This document shows, one piece after another, positions 1 to 13,529 of a DNA stretch of 64,000 nucleotides (position 1 is the stretch's first letter; each line of letters starts with the position of its first letter). A program made the position numbers and the translations under genes. The stretch is from Sialis fuliginosa (lineage: Eukaryota > Arthropoda > Insecta > Megaloptera > Sialidae). The stretch is taken from contig OY540818.1 of the NCBI GenBank assembly GCA_961205875.1, positions 11,816,761-11,880,760 on the forward strand, given 5' to 3'. The notes beneath the pieces are model-generated. The model worked only from the letters and a program-made list of their open reading frames with translations. It ran no database searches and was not told where the DNA came from.

Positions 1-3000
1 GATAGAATAAATCAATCGCATGTCTCTAAGTACTTTCATATCCGATAAAAAGGTTTTTCATGAAAATTGTTATTTCGTAACTTTTTTGTTAACAAAAATG
101 AAATTTCTTAGATTTTATTTGTTGATATTTTTTGAGTACCAATTCAAATTTAAAAGGAAGTGATATATATATGTATATTGGTAAAGTTTATTAAAGGTAG
201 TCGTATAAAATATATAAGTATAAACAACATTGTTATACCTGATTTCTTTTATCTAACAAAAGCTACCAGTTTTTTTGTGTTAGCAGCTTGGTACACATTT
301 GTTAATTAAATAGCAAATTTTGGATTCTGATTGGTCCATTTGGATATTTAAGCGTCTGGGACCAATATCAGATTTTGATAAAACCGAGGGTGAAAAATAT
401 AATTCAATATAAAAAAAAAAGTACCATAGTATAAGGTAGTCTACAAAACTATAAAAAAAATACTCACACTAGTGTTTTATATCTAATACAGGCAATATTA
501 AAATTCAGTTTGTATAGGCTTCTGCAAAGGTCAAAGTTAAGTTTCGCTTTACTGTAACAATAAATTATCATGTTTATATTGAATAATAATACTGGTAGAT
601 GTTAAAGGTCGTCCAAACATTAAACCTTCTGAAGAGTAGGGCGTTAGTTAGATATATGTATGTATTATATTAGTACAAAAATTTACATTTATATGTATAG
701 GATTGGACGACAGTTCAAAAGCTCTATTCCAGTATACATACTAACAAACATATGTTTGGAATTGCCTAATAGACTTTTAGTATTAGGTGTTATTATTTAA
801 AATATATACTCTTTTATTTATGTCGGTATAAAAATATAATTTGATGTGTTTAAAGTCATTTTAGAGATTGGAAATTATCATAACATTTTTTTAATATTAT
901 AAAAAACTGCTGAACCAAAAAAATGCAACGAAAAGTTCTATAAATAATTTATTTGTATTGTTTCGTTAATTCTAAGCATTTTTTTATTTTTTCAAATTTG
1001 TCTATAAATTGATTCTTTAGTAGATAACAATAAAAACAAAAATAAACATAAAATGTTTTGGTGCCCCCTAGAGTTTTTATAGGTTACGTCCATAAGAAAT
1101 TTGAACTACTATTTCCCCAAGTTACAAAAAAATTCAATTACTTTTGCGCGTGTTTTTTTATTGGATAAAAATCGTGATTAATTTTAGGCAGATTCAACTA
1201 ACATTACTTATTATCACAAATTAAACAATTCACCGATAGTTTAATCAGACTTTGTTCTTCTACACAATTCTAAAATTACATATAACTAGAAATGAACTAT
1301 ATGATCACCCTGTATCTAAGTATCGATTTATCCGGAGGATAGTTCCAGTGATTACACTACAAAACACATGTACATACATAAGACCATGTCGTGCCGTAAA
1401 AGTTTACAGACAAATTGGGGTTGAAAATGTACTCCGGCTACAAAAAAGTGCGAAGGAAGACATTGTTAGCGAGTTCGATGCTCGCCTGCAGTGTGTGGTT
1501 CTAATTTCTACCGAGAGAGGACACCACCGGAGCATTTATCAAAGGGAAATGGCTGTCAACGAGCGCTCGGATTTGTCTGACTTATCATTACTACATGTCT
1601 GCATAGGTTTTTTTTGTTTATCAGAATCATTACTTATACAACAGTAGTTTTTTTGTTTTATTTAAAAAACCTAATCGTCGCTGACATATGAAATTAAATT
1701 AACTTATTGTGCAAAAGATTTTTGCTTTGAAATTGTATAATGCTTGTTTGTTTTTTTGTGATTTCAAACATTAAAGGAAAATCGTAATTGGTTTCTCATG
1801 TATTTTTTAAAACGTATGAAAAATGTATGCAAATGATTTTTATTAAAATTTGAATGTTTGTACTGTAATTCAAATGTCATGATTATTTTGTAATTCATTT
1901 CTTCGTTTATTTAATTAAGATGATACAATATTTTTAATGAAATTATTTTTACAATTTTTCACATTTTGTTAAAATATACATACACGGAAAGAAATTGTAC
2001 ATATATAATAAAAAATACTATGCTAATTGAAGGACAGGTAGGTATTATAGGAAAAATTGTAATGCGCATTGAAATTTTTACATGGACATATAGTAAAATG
2101 TTAATTGTAATATAGTAATTTTTATAATGTAGTTTAATTTCAAATATTATCTGATTGTGAATTAAGATTACAATGCAGCAATTTAATTTTTCCAGAAAAT
2201 AAACGTAATTTTTTCCAAGCATACGAACTATATTACATGCAATAGAATGACAATTTTTTGACTTACATATGTTGTAAATTTCAAACAGACTAAAAAACTC
2301 AAAGTAATCATAATTATTAAAAAAAAACTTGGGTTCTATATCTTTCAAAACACAAAAATACTACATTATTTTCATCGTAAAAATTTATTTTGTGGTTGGC
2401 ATTTCTGTCAATCTACGACAGGTAACCCCCTCTTTCCATCCCTTGAGGTTGATCTTTTTCCAGGTTTCAGATTTTCATTTTTATATATCACAAATTTCAG
2501 CTTTCTATTTCATTGAAAAGTTTTTAAAAAATCTTTGAATTTTGACCTTCTTTTTTAAACATCAGGGGATGAAATATTAAAAATTTTATTTTCAAATCTA
2601 ATATAGACTCTATTAGGCGTTATTAAAATAGATTAATATTATATTTAAATTAAATTAAAACATTTTGTACCCACAAAATGTATGTAAAAAATTGTATCAA
2701 AACCAAATAGTTGTACGGTAGTTAATAATGTTTAGCACATGAGAATCAGCGGTCTGAAAGCAATGGTAGATTATTATACACCATAGAAAGACTAGCAGTT
2801 TAACATTATTATTGATTTATTCCTACTGTTCTAAAATCCAATCTAATTTATAACTTTTAGACCCCCTTTAGAAAGTGTTTGAGTAGGTTTTGGTCTAGAT
2901 CAAATTTTTTAAGTACTGTATATTTCGACATTTTCCATTGCTGTCCAAACGATTCAACTTTTGAACGATATATTAGCAGCCGTTTATAAACAAATGCAGC

Positions 3001-3064
3001 TGAAATTTAATACGAATTATTGATAGCAAGCCCAAAACATTCTAAATACTCAAAATTATAACAT
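1..3064. other. AT-rich non-coding stretch with one exon-like island
   Basis: Mostly AT-rich DNA. At about 1320-1590 the GC content rises and one plus-strand frame is open for 131 codons, including QIGVENVLRLQKSAKEDI. It has no recognised domain and no clear splice sites at both ends, so it is not called as a gene. Confidence 0.4.
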
Positions 3065-3285
3065 ACTAGCGGTGTTCCCCGGGTTAATATTAACAAAATC
3101 ATAGTGATCTAAAATATTCAACATGTCCATGTTAAATCTTAGGTTTTCATAAAATATTAATAGCCATGATACTGCACAGATAAATTATCTAACTGTTGGT
3201 GAAAACCGCATTGAAATCGGTTCAGTAATTCCCGAGTCTATAAGGCTCATACAAACGAACATTCATTTTTGTATATAGAGACAAA
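3065..3285 (+). mobile_element. RTE-type LINE/SINE fragment
   Basis: It starts ACTAGCGGTGTTCCCCGGG and ends with GTGAAAACCGCATTGAAATC, GGTTCAGTAATTCCCGAG and CATTCATTTTTGTATATAGA. Both blocks are typical of the short 3'-region units of RTE-like retroposons in insects. It is diverged and non-coding. Confidence 0.5.
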
Positions 3286-6200
3286 TAAATAAATAATCTT
3301 ATCAAAAATTATAAATATATAATGAGTACAATTATACCAAACGCTGGCGATAAAAAAAAGCAACATTGATTTATTTTCACATTAAATAATTTGCTAAGCT
3401 CGCTTTTGTGGGGATTAGCTACGTGTTCACCGAACTCGAAAGCTTAAGACTGTGTAGTAAACGTGAAGTAATTCCAAAGTATTTTTGCAGCGTAACATAC
3501 AACACGAGTTGTAGGTTTTACTTCATGTCGTTCCATTATCCGCCCCCTTTTCTTTGAAAAACTTTTCCAAAGTTTCGTCCTATGAATGTCATAGCTTTCT
3601 CATTAACCTGTTTTTACTGCACTTACGCAGGACCGAATATAGAACATTTATCAGAACATGCATTTATGTAATATAAATTGTGAAAAATTAGGGCTTGTAT
3701 TTTATAATAGCCAATTTGAGAATTATATTTTATTTTATTTATTAGTTTATTAATTATTTCATATGTATTTATTTAGTAATTTTACTTTATATTAGATGTT
3801 GGAGAGTTTATAACCCTCCAATGCTGAACTCGCAATAGGCATGATGCCAATTATTTTAAAACTATTTTATGATCTTACGTGTCTCTTATTTCCAACACAC
3901 AAACACTCCTTGTCAACTATAATAAATCCTTGTTCCATCGCTAACGTTTCTCGGTTTTAGTTTTGGTAACACAAAACTGAGCAAATTGATAATTTAAAAC
4001 CACAAAATAATTTATAAACAATGCAGATATTAATAAAACATAAATGACGTTTACGTAGCCGTGACGTCATTCACTCTGACTGGTGTTTTATCAAACATGG
4101 CGGATTGCTGTGTTTTGCGTTTTTATTTTAACAAAAATCATATTAATCTCACTTTTAATATAAAAATAAATACATTTTTTAGAATATTTTTAACTTATTT
4201 CATTATTTAAAATCATAATTTCAGTGATACTTTGCTACTATCACCATGCCTATTCTACCAACGTGATATATAAAAATATATTTTGACAAAAATTAATTGT
4301 CAATTGCTTCCACGATCCAAAAATGCACGAGGTACAAAAAGTTAAAAACTGTTAAATACTTGATTGAATAAAAAAATCCTTAATGAAATATTATTATTGA
4401 CATTTTTAATTTCAACTATTTTTCAAGTAATAAGCCAATCCCAAAATGTGTTATTTACTTATTATTATTTCACCACACAATTCTAAATACTATCAAAATT
4501 AATATGCGTTAGTATAAAAAACATATCGACTCAAAAAATCCAAAATATTTTTATTATATAACAGACAGAACTTATGTTGATGATTTTCATTTCAAGTTTT
4601 CAGAACAGTCAAGAATTTCATATATGTACAAGTTTATCATTTATTTCTACACCTGGAGAACCAACCGCCTTATGGAAGCACTCATGCAAAATGCACATTC
4701 GACTTTATATATAATTTTCTCAATGATATTTTTCATTCGGTAGCTTTCATGCTTTGACGCCAACTTTTACAATTTTCTTGTTTATTATTTTGCATTTAAC
4801 TGCACTATTCGTGCAATATAAAATAATGCGAATAAATAACTTTGTTTATTATAGACATAGACCTCCGTAAATATCATTGGATTAAATAGTACATGCATAG
4901 ATGTCTAATAAGAAAAACAATTTAATCATGATTTTTCAAAATGCAAACTTTTTAAGTGAATATATAGTTATTAAATCGTTAACTCCTCAATGTTTTACAA
5001 ACATCTTGTATAGATCTTTTGAACAAGAATTAATTAAGGTTATTCCTTTAAAATAATTATTTTACACTGTTTTTCGGGACCACACTGTATATTTCTATAT
5101 AATTTTATAATTTGCATTTTTATGTGAAGTATCATTCAAAATTTGGATCCATATACTTAGTCTTAAAAGAGAAGAAAAATTGAAGAAAAAATGTATTAAT
5201 ATGACTCACCTTTGTATAATACTACCTAACGCGTATCTACAGTTAAAGTCTACGCATGTTTCTTATTTTTAGTTTTATTTCAAAGGGCATTTAAAATCAT
5301 TCTAATTGAAATCTAAAAACAGAAATAGAAAGTTCTGAATGCTTTGAAAGCAATTTCGTTCAGAAATATATATGTATAATGTACAAGATCAAAAGCAATA
5401 AAAAAAACAACAAAAAACGGAAAATGAATGTATAAAAAAATTTAATTAAATTAAAAACTTGTAGTTTTGCTCATTTTATTGTCTACGTAAATAAGATTGT
5501 TTATTGTGTTTATACATACCTAGTTAATTAATAATAATAATAGCTACCCTAACTATCCAAGGCTCTTTCTAGTTATTTATATTTATTGATATTTTAAAAT
5601 ATTTAAATACATTTTTTTATTTCAAACGTGTGTTATGATACATCCTTGTAAAAATTAATACAATTGAATAAAGTTTTTATTATTTCTTTAAAAAAAATTA
5701 TATTATTATTTGTTTGCTACGGCCAAACTCGTGTTTTATTTATTTTGATGATCATTTTTATAAAATTGGATTAAATGTTATATGAATTATATATAGGGAA
5801 AATTATTGTTTCAAACAAGTAAATTTTAACGTAATCGATATTGAAGCGAATTTAAAAAAAAATTGTTAATGTTTTACATAAAATATATAATAAATTAAAT
5901 AAACTAACAATTTATCTCTTTTTGTATTAAAAAATATTGTGAATCTTTTTAGGTTAGGTTTTTCTTCTTTTCTCCTTTTCCTAACCTAACCGAATCTAAC
6001 CAAACCCCCTGTAGCCGGTTCTGACTAATTAATTTAACTCACTATAAACAAATTGTATGTTTATAACTAAATATTAATTTAAATATTTTCATAGCAAATA
6101 GCGAGAAAACTAATTTTTCTGTTCAATGAACAATATATTTATGTTGTATAAATTACAATATACGCACACATCTAACATATATATTTGTTAAATTTTTTCA

Positions 6201-6805
6201 TGGAAATTTAAAATTTACATCATGATTTTCATGTCTTCGAACTATGTTGATGTTTCAATTTTTTACTCCAATTAATTATCTTTTTTCTTCTTTTTCAGGT
6301 TCGTGATTGATGTGAAAATATAATGAAAATGCTGAATACAAAAGATCCATGGTGTATCTTCTTTTTATCTAACTAGGTAGTACCTATCTGTTTTAATTAT
6401 CATGTATATACTTTTACTCATTAGCAAAAAAATTATGCATACTCATTAAACGTTGAATACAAAGAATAAATACAAATAAAATATTAATAAAATTTACTTT
6501 GTTGAGTATTCTACAACTTGCTACAGTAAATGAAGAAAAAAACCCATCTGTTAAGTAAATGCACAGTGCTTCCTCGTGCTAAATTTACCACAGGTAGTTA
6601 ATTATTGAAAAAAATTTAAATAAAACCCGATAAAGTATATCATTTAAAACGATTATTTTTCTTGGCTGTTTACTTTGGACTGCTATAAGTTCGAGGAGAA
6701 GTTGTTTCCCTCACTTCTTAACGTTTTTGTGTGATGCCCAGTACGCTTTGCATTACTGAGCATGAGCAAACCACGCGTAAACGTTGAAAAAATAATTATT
6801 AAAAT
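3286..6805. other. Non-coding stretch
   Basis: AT-rich. A TGACGTCA site lies near 4061, and GGTTAGG/CCTAACC motifs in inverse orientation near 5950-6000. GC is somewhat higher around 3400-3640. No gene or clear element was recognised. Confidence 0.4.
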
Positions 6806-7908
6806 CAGTCGCAAAGCGTCCATGGAAGCAGGGGAAGCAGTGCTTCCCTTTCTTTATGGGTAAAATAATACAAATCTGTGTTTTCAGTTAATAAATAATT
6901 TAAAAATATTATTAGAATATTCATCATTATGCGCAACCCAAACATTTTAACCAAAAGTCAAAAATAGCATTTAATATTAATTTACACGTTCAATTATAAA
7001 ACTACTCGTATAATACCTCTACGTCTTATTTTCTTGTATTTTAGTCGATATTTGTATGACGAGTTGAAGTTCACTGTAGGAATTTTCACTAAAAAATTTA
7101 GAATTTTTGATTTCGTTAAAAGTATGTTTATTATATAGAAAATGACGTGAAAAGTTGTTTGTTTCAAACCGCAGGTCTGTATCTCAAACCATTCTCGAGA
7201 TATAGCCTCTTAAAGTTTTAGTTTTTTCAAAATTTTGAAGAAAAATGCCCCTAACTTTTGAACGGGTGGTTGGAATTGATTTTAGTTGACGGATTTGGAA
7301 TCAGCGTGTCAAAATCTATATAATGACATGTATAATACCTTAAAACTCGAAAAAAAAAAATTCGCGAAAAATCGAAAAATTTCAAAGGGGTATACCTTAA
7401 AAAAATGTCGATTTTTGGCCAAAATTTTTTTGTCGGATTTTAAAGTATTATACATGTCATTATATAGATTTTGACCCGCTGATTCCAAATCCGTCAACTA
7501 AAATCAATTCCGACCACCCGTTCAAAAGTTATGGCCTTTTTTCTCCAAAAATTTGAAAAAACTAAAACTTTGAGAGGCTATATCTCGAGAACAGTTTGAG
7601 ATACAGACCTGCGGTTTGAAACAAACAACTTTTCACGTCATTTTCTATACAATAAACATACTTTTAACGAAATCAAAAATTCTTAATTTTTTAGTGAAAT
7701 TTTCTGCAGTGAACTTCAACTCGTCACACAAATATCAACTAAAATACAAGAAAATAAGACGTAGAATCATTTAGTTACTATATAAATATATAACAATTTA
7801 TTTAAAAAAGTAAAAGCTTGAACTAAAGCTGTTTCATAACTAGTTTTTTTTGTTAATAGGATTGATAAAAATATACTTCCCTTTTAAAAATTTCACACCT
7901 CGCCACTG
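6806..7908. mobile_element. Non-autonomous hAT-like element with a 745-bp palindrome, copy 1
   Basis: The left end starts CAGTCGCAAAGCGTCC and the right end is the complement of CAGTGGCGAGGTGTGA, which fits hAT-type short terminal repeats. The flanking 8-mers ATTAAAAT (6798-6805) and ATTATAAT (7909-7916) match at 7 of 8 positions, a typical hAT target duplication. Positions 7019-7763 form a near-perfect palindrome centred near 7391. Short open frames on both strands of the palindrome are mirror images of each other and are not genes. Confidence 0.7.
7019..7763. repeat. Large palindrome inside hAT-like copy 1
   Basis: The two arms, about 370 bp each, are nearly identical in inverse orientation with almost no spacer. 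Both arms begin with CTACGTCTTATTTTCTTG. A transcript would fold into a long double-stranded hairpin. Confidence 0.85.
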
Positions 7909-7916
7909 ATTATAAT

Positions 7917-9174
7917 GATTTCACAATTATATAAATAGAAATATACGTACAACGTTATTAAACAGACGAAAAAAAAACCATATGTAATCAAATACTTGCA
8001 TTAGTATTCAAATAAAACTCAAATATAGTCAATATCTTTTTCTGAAGACGCCATACTTTACAAATGATGAACTGTCATATAACTTTTCAATTTTACCACC
8101 AGAGTATCATTCACGTGGGTTATGTTTGATAGCTCTGAGCAAAGTGTGCGAGTGAGAGAGAAAGCTATCCCCGTCTCATTTCATTAGATTGGTATTGCGA
8201 TGAAAGGGGTACCCTGTATCTTCTAATTCTTAGAATTTACGGTGCCGTAGCTTAGAACTTTTAGGAGTCCTACTGTATGTAAAGCACACAGTAGCAATTG
8301 TGACGCAATAAATAACGTAATTAAAATCTTACAAGTTACCCTCACTTCCACCCCAATACCACCGTGGAAGTCGTAGTTCTTTGTTAAAATGTGTGATATC
8401 GAAATCAGCTTCGCAAATCTTTACAACATAAAAACTATATAACAATATTTACCAAAAAATAAAATTCTTAAACTACTTCAAAAACATTTTCAGATAAAAA
8501 CCCTTCACGTTACAATATCTAAAAAAAAATAGTGTCTATGAATAACAAAATAGATATTCCTGCGCGTCAGATAATCTGGATTTTATTCAAAAGTAAAATA
8601 AAGTAAATGTAACTCTGTTAAATATGCAGTTGAATATATTATAACCACAGCAAACTTTTGAGATGAAATGTATTCATAAGTAGTCAAAGATACCGTGTAG
8701 TAGTTGCACTGCGGATGGATTGCAATGTAATGTGTCATTTATACATAAGTAATGGAGAACATTGTAGTTACATACATACTAACTTCGTCGATAGTGCTTG
8801 ACTGTTATAAGTTTCACACAGAACATGCTATAATATGTGTGTATAATGTACAATGTACATACATATATACGTCAATATATTATGTCGAGCTTTGTTATTA
8901 TCATAATAGGTTATAGTATTTGTACTCTCTTGATTTTGCTTTCTCGTCACACTCAAAGAAAGCTTTGTGATCATTATTGTATGCAGTTTGGTCTCCGATT
9001 TCAACAGGGGTTATTTTAATAAAATTTTCCAACAGCAAATATATTTTTAGTGACCCTTTTTTGCTCTTCGGGCATGATTAATTTTCGCGCGCAAGAAAAC
9101 GTTCTTGTACTGTACTCGGGCATGAAAAATAATTTAAAAATAACAATATTTTTTAGAGAAAAATTATAAAAAAG
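7917..9174. other. Non-coding stretch
   Basis: A GC-richer patch at about 8100-8370 without an open frame, and CGGGCATGA repeated at 9069 and 9119. Nothing else was recognised. Confidence 0.35.
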
Positions 9175-9889
9175 CGAGGGTTGCTATTTATATTTCTGGC
9201 CTAATTGATGATCGAAATTGGTTTTATTGTTTTTCAAAATATTCTCTATGAAGATCAATACACTTTTGCATGCGTTTAAACCAATTTTCGAAGCACTTTT
9301 TCCACTCCGATTGAGGTAAGCCTTCTTATGAGCGTTTGTCAGATTATGCGGAATCCAACGCGAATAAAATTTTTTTACGGCCAAATAATCATGCAATATC
9401 TTATTGATGCTTGTCATACTAATGCCAAAGATGACTCAATCTCACGGTATGTCACATGACGATCTTGCTTTATCAGTTCACGCACAGCGTCGATGTTTTC
9501 TGGCAAAACAACCGATTTTGGACGACTTTCACGGAATTCATCCTGGAGTGAACATCGGCCACGATTGAATTCGTTATACCAGTTTTTTACAGTACTGTAG
9601 GATGGTGCTTTATCAACGTATAAGGAGTTAAGTTCATCGATACACTCTTGTCTTGATAATTCACGTCGAAAGTTATGAAAAATAATCACACGAAAATGTT
9701 CACGAGTTAATTCCATTCTTTGCCCGAGATGACTTTTTCAAGTAACTGTAAACAACACAAATCGCGCTCAATTTACAAAATGTTCTGAAGAAAGTTATAT
9801 TAATAATGTCTAGTTTCCAATGAAAACGACAGATGGCACCTGGCAACACTCAATGTTGCCAAAACCAGAAATATAAATAGCAACCCTCG
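9175..9889 (-). mobile_element. Mariner element with internal deletion
   Basis: Perfect 25-bp terminal inverted repeats begin CGAGGGTTGCTATTTATA at 9175-9199 and close at 9865-9889. A TA follows the right end; the left flank no longer shows TA. The element is 715 bp against about 1.3 kb for an intact mariner. The transposase remnant inside keeps the two ends of the protein only. Confidence 0.9.
9224..9716 (-). pseudogene. Mariner transposase remnant
   Basis: The N-terminus (MELTREHFRVIIFHNFRREL) is a mariner helix-turn-helix domain, including WYNEFNRGRCSLQDE. It continues through RHVTYREIESSL, then shifts frame by one base and resumes with TSINKILHDYLAVKK and SRWIPHNLTNAHKKA. From there the sequence jumps to the family's C-terminal end, WKKCFENWFKRMQKCIDLH..YFEKQ and a stop at 9224-9226. 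About 180 residues carrying the DDD catalytic core are missing. It cannot make active transposase, but the intact ends could be mobilised in trans. Confidence 0.88.
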
Positions 9890-10857
9890 TATAATAATAA
9901 TTTCTGCTCCAAAAAGAATCAGACTGCCTGCTCTGGGCCTTATCTAAGATCGCTATTGCACTATCAAAGAAATATGATCAAATTTCTTTGATCAATGAAA
10001 TATGACAGTGTAATTAGTCAATTTTTAAACATTTTTGTTCATATTGTTGTTTATTGACAAATCTTTGCCATATTTCGGGCTAAACTAGATCTGGCCAGAT
10101 TTGGCTCGGAAAATAAAATCAAGGTTGGCTAGAAAACATAGGTATTCACATATAAAAGAAAATTGACAAACATAAATAACGTTTTTGTTTATTCGAATTT
10201 AAATAGTTCGGGAATGAGAAATAACGAAATGTATATTTATTTATTTTTCACCATTATAAACAGATATTTCAAGAAAAAAATACAATTAGTTTTTTTCTAA
10301 CATGAAAAAATGTTATAATTCCTTCTATTCCGTCTTAAACGAATTCCTGCATATACACATACAGTTATATAATATGTGAACACATAAGTATGTATATCAC
10401 GTAGTAAAACTGTTTTCCACTTATCTAAAAACTTTTCTTTTGCAAGTTTAAATTTGAAAAAAACAACTAACATTTTTTTTAAATCTCTGACATGGAAACG
10501 TAAACATATCTCACACACAAGATAGAGATTTTATCATGAACAAGACTTTTTAAATAATGTGTTGTATCTCAGTGAGATAAAATATTCCAAGTGCTCTGAT
10601 ATAAGTTGTGCGAGAGTACTTTGTTTTACTTCCTCTGGATGGCGATTTATAGTTATAGCTTATTGAGCTCTTATAAACTTCGTGAAACTTTAATGTTCGT
10701 TCTTTAAGTTTTTCTTGTTTCGTGTCACACTTTTTTATTGTGTTAATACTTGCAGTTTGTCTTCTACTTGATCCATAATTTATATTTTATCATTTGAAGT
10801 TTGTTATATTTATTATCTTTTAGATTAAATTGATAAAATTATAATGAAAAGTTATTA

Positions 10858-11355
10858 ATCAGTAAATCGAGCATGTTATTTTAAGCAGAAAACTTCATAT
10901 AAACATATATCCGGAAATTCTTTGTGAAGGAGCTACAATCTTCCAAAAATGTTGCCCAAAATGAGTTGTTATTTAATATCTAGAGAACCCATTGTGATAT
11001 AATTTTACTGGTTTAATATTTCCAGTATCAAACAATAATATTAAAAAATTAAAGAACAAAAAATACTTGATAAAAATCGGCAGGCCCACTGGCCTTATAC
11101 ATCCGTAGTCTAAATTATTATTGTTGGATACTGAAAATCGATAACACTTATTAATAATACATAAACCAGTAAAATTATATCACAATGGGTTCTCTAGATA
11201 TTAAATAAACTCTAATTTTGGGCAAAATATTTGGAAAGCTGTAGCTCCCTCACAAGGAATTTTCGGATACATATTTATATGAAGTTTTTTGCTTAAAATA
11301 ACATCCTCGATCTACTGCAATTTTTTTTTACACAAGTTGTAAATCATCCTGTATA
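10858..11355. mobile_element. Foldback element, family F, copy 1
   Basis: The arms at about 10859-11040 and 11145-11335 are inverse copies (CAGTAAATCGAGCATGTTAT against CAGTAGATCGAGGATGTTAT). The intact right end, read outward-in, is TTATACAGGATGATTTACAA. The left end lacks this terminal part. No coding sequence is present. Confidence 0.65.
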
Positions 11356-11878
11356 ATTATTAAGCTCAAAAATGCAAATTTCTCATACAATGCATTATGG
11401 CATATTCAGAAAGACCACAAAGAAAAATTCGTGATTTTTCCTAATAAATGACTAAAACGCGTTCTGGCAATTTGAAAGTGCCACAACGCGTTGTGGACGC
11501 TTATTAATACAACCATGATTTAAAATTATTAAACAAAAAAATGTGCATACCTATTGAAGGACCGCATAAAAAATATCATGAATATAGATTTTTTTTCTCA
11601 TAAAAATATAAAGAATTTAATAAAATCATTTTTAGCCACTAGAACGTCGATTGGTCTGTTAGTGTCATTTCTATGCGAGCTAGACTAGATAATCCGCTCG
11701 CCTATATACATAGTTTCCACGTTGCAAAGTTTCCATATTCTTACATCAAATATAAAAATTCTTTATTAAATGCACGTAATATGATGTGAAATAAATATAT
11801 AAAGTAACATATAACATACGACATAGGAATTAAAAGCAGAAAAATGAAACCGTTTTTGAAATAATATAAAAATAGCAA

Positions 11879-11952
11879 TATCATACACCTCGCATCCTGG
11901 CCCCGAGACAAAGGGTTCCCGCGGGATGTGATCGAGTATCATAGGCGTTCAA
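11879..11952 (+). other. GC-rich hairpin of about 74 nt
   Basis: TATCATACACCTCGCATCC pairs with GGGATGTGATCGAGTATCAT around a GC-rich loop (GGCCCCGAGACAAAGGGTTC), with a few internal mismatches. It is isolated in AT-rich DNA. It could be a structured RNA, a precursor microRNA or a decayed repeat; I recognise no known RNA. Confidence 0.25.
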
Positions 11953-12310
11953 AATGTAGACGTCAATAACTCGCTCGAGCAGAAAAAAACATATAAAACT
12001 GTTTCAACTGCCTCAAATAACAATTCTCTAACTTTGTATATTTTTAATGGCGAGACATTCGGAAAATCAGCTGAAAACTTTATCTTTATCGATGTATGTA
12101 TGTGGTCGGTTTTTATTATTTTTATTTTTTATTTTCACCGAGGCGGTAACTTTTTATTGGTTATGCTGTAAATTTTGTTACCATTGGTGGGAGAATTTAC
12201 TGTCGGTAACAACGGTAATCTTTTTTTAATTAATTAAAGTACAAAAATATTTTTTTTTGTTAATTAATCGGCTTTCTTCTGACGATAAAAATAGTTTATA
12301 TATAAAATTA

Positions 12311-12646
12311 ATGCCCGATGATATAAACGAACTAGCAAATTTTGCTAGTTAGCAAGCACTTTCAAATGAGGTTTCTAACCTATCTGACAGTTCTCCTTAG
12401 TTCCATGAAGTGTTTGACAATTTTCGTGCACGCGTGGTATGTAAACACCAACAGTATTAAAACAGTGGCGATAGTATGAAAATTATTTTGTACGGTCAGA
12501 TTCGCCAACTATGTATGTTATAATTAGTTGAAAAATCACTGCTCTAAATTTTATAACTAATCTATAGATACTATCAAGAATTATTACTGCATTTGAAAGT
12601 GCTTGCTAGCTAGCAAATTTGCTAGCTCCTTTATAATACCGAACAT
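12311..12646. mobile_element. MITE family G, copy 1
   Basis: It has the same layout as 57455-57788: AGCAAGCACTTTCAAATGAG near the left end and GCTAGCTCCTTTATAATACC at the right. The left end (ATGCCCGATGATATAAACGA) has drifted. The shared body includes AAAATTATTTTGTACG. Confidence 0.75.
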
Positions 12647-13529
12647 AAAGGTAATTAAATTCTCTACAAAAAATTGTACAAGACCCAATCAGACGATTTT
12701 TTTGGTGTTGTATGAATCTGATATTTTATAACTTTTCAAATTTTTTAGCGTTTTCTCAGTTTGAATCATCACAAGAACATGTTTTTTAAAGTATGTAAAC
12801 TTAATTTTTGTATTAATAAAAAAAATATTTCTATGATGTTTTCAATATCATATTTTTATCACTATTTTGCAAAAAATAACCTATTTCTCCAATAAAAGAT
12901 CTAAAACGAAAAATTGACAAAGATTGAGTAGGAATTTTGGAACACCTGTGAATGATGAAAATGTAATTTAGTTTAAGATTTAAACATTTCTGTAACTGAA
13001 ACCATCAGTTAATTAAAAATCTATTCGGACATAGATCTTTTTTATTTATTTATTAAACAAATTAATACTTCCGGAAAAACAGTACGAAGCAACAAAAGTA
13101 TCATTAAAACATAAAATGTAATTTGTTAAGCGAACGATAATATAATAAATTCATTATTACTGAACGTCGCCAATACGTTCACGTTGGTGACTTTCATTTC
13201 CCGAGGGAAATTGAAAAGATGAACAGTTTTGTGTCTTGGACAACTACACAGGACCACCGAAATCAATCTTGTAGCGGACAATAGGTCTTTTTCTTTACCT
13301 TGGGCGTTCGTGTGCGTATGTATGTATGATATACATGTGTTTGCGACACGAATAAGTAATTTAATTTTTGATATGTTAACCCCTGACCTTGCTGACCTGT
13401 TCTGTCATTGGAATTTCAATGAATACGAGCTTTGATATATTGTTTGTGTCAATCATAGGCTAAATGATTCCGTTTTTGTATGTAACAAAAGTGGGCAAGT
13501 GGGAGCTTGAAAAAAATGAATGGAATCAA

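Noticed and set aside
3832-4256. Possible MITE with AATAGGCATG ends
   Set aside because: The inverted match is only about 12 bases and no target duplication was seen.
7286-7497. Mirror-image 62-codon frames on both strands (also 49897-50085)
   Set aside because: They arise from the palindrome in the hAT-like element; the two strands give almost the same peptide.
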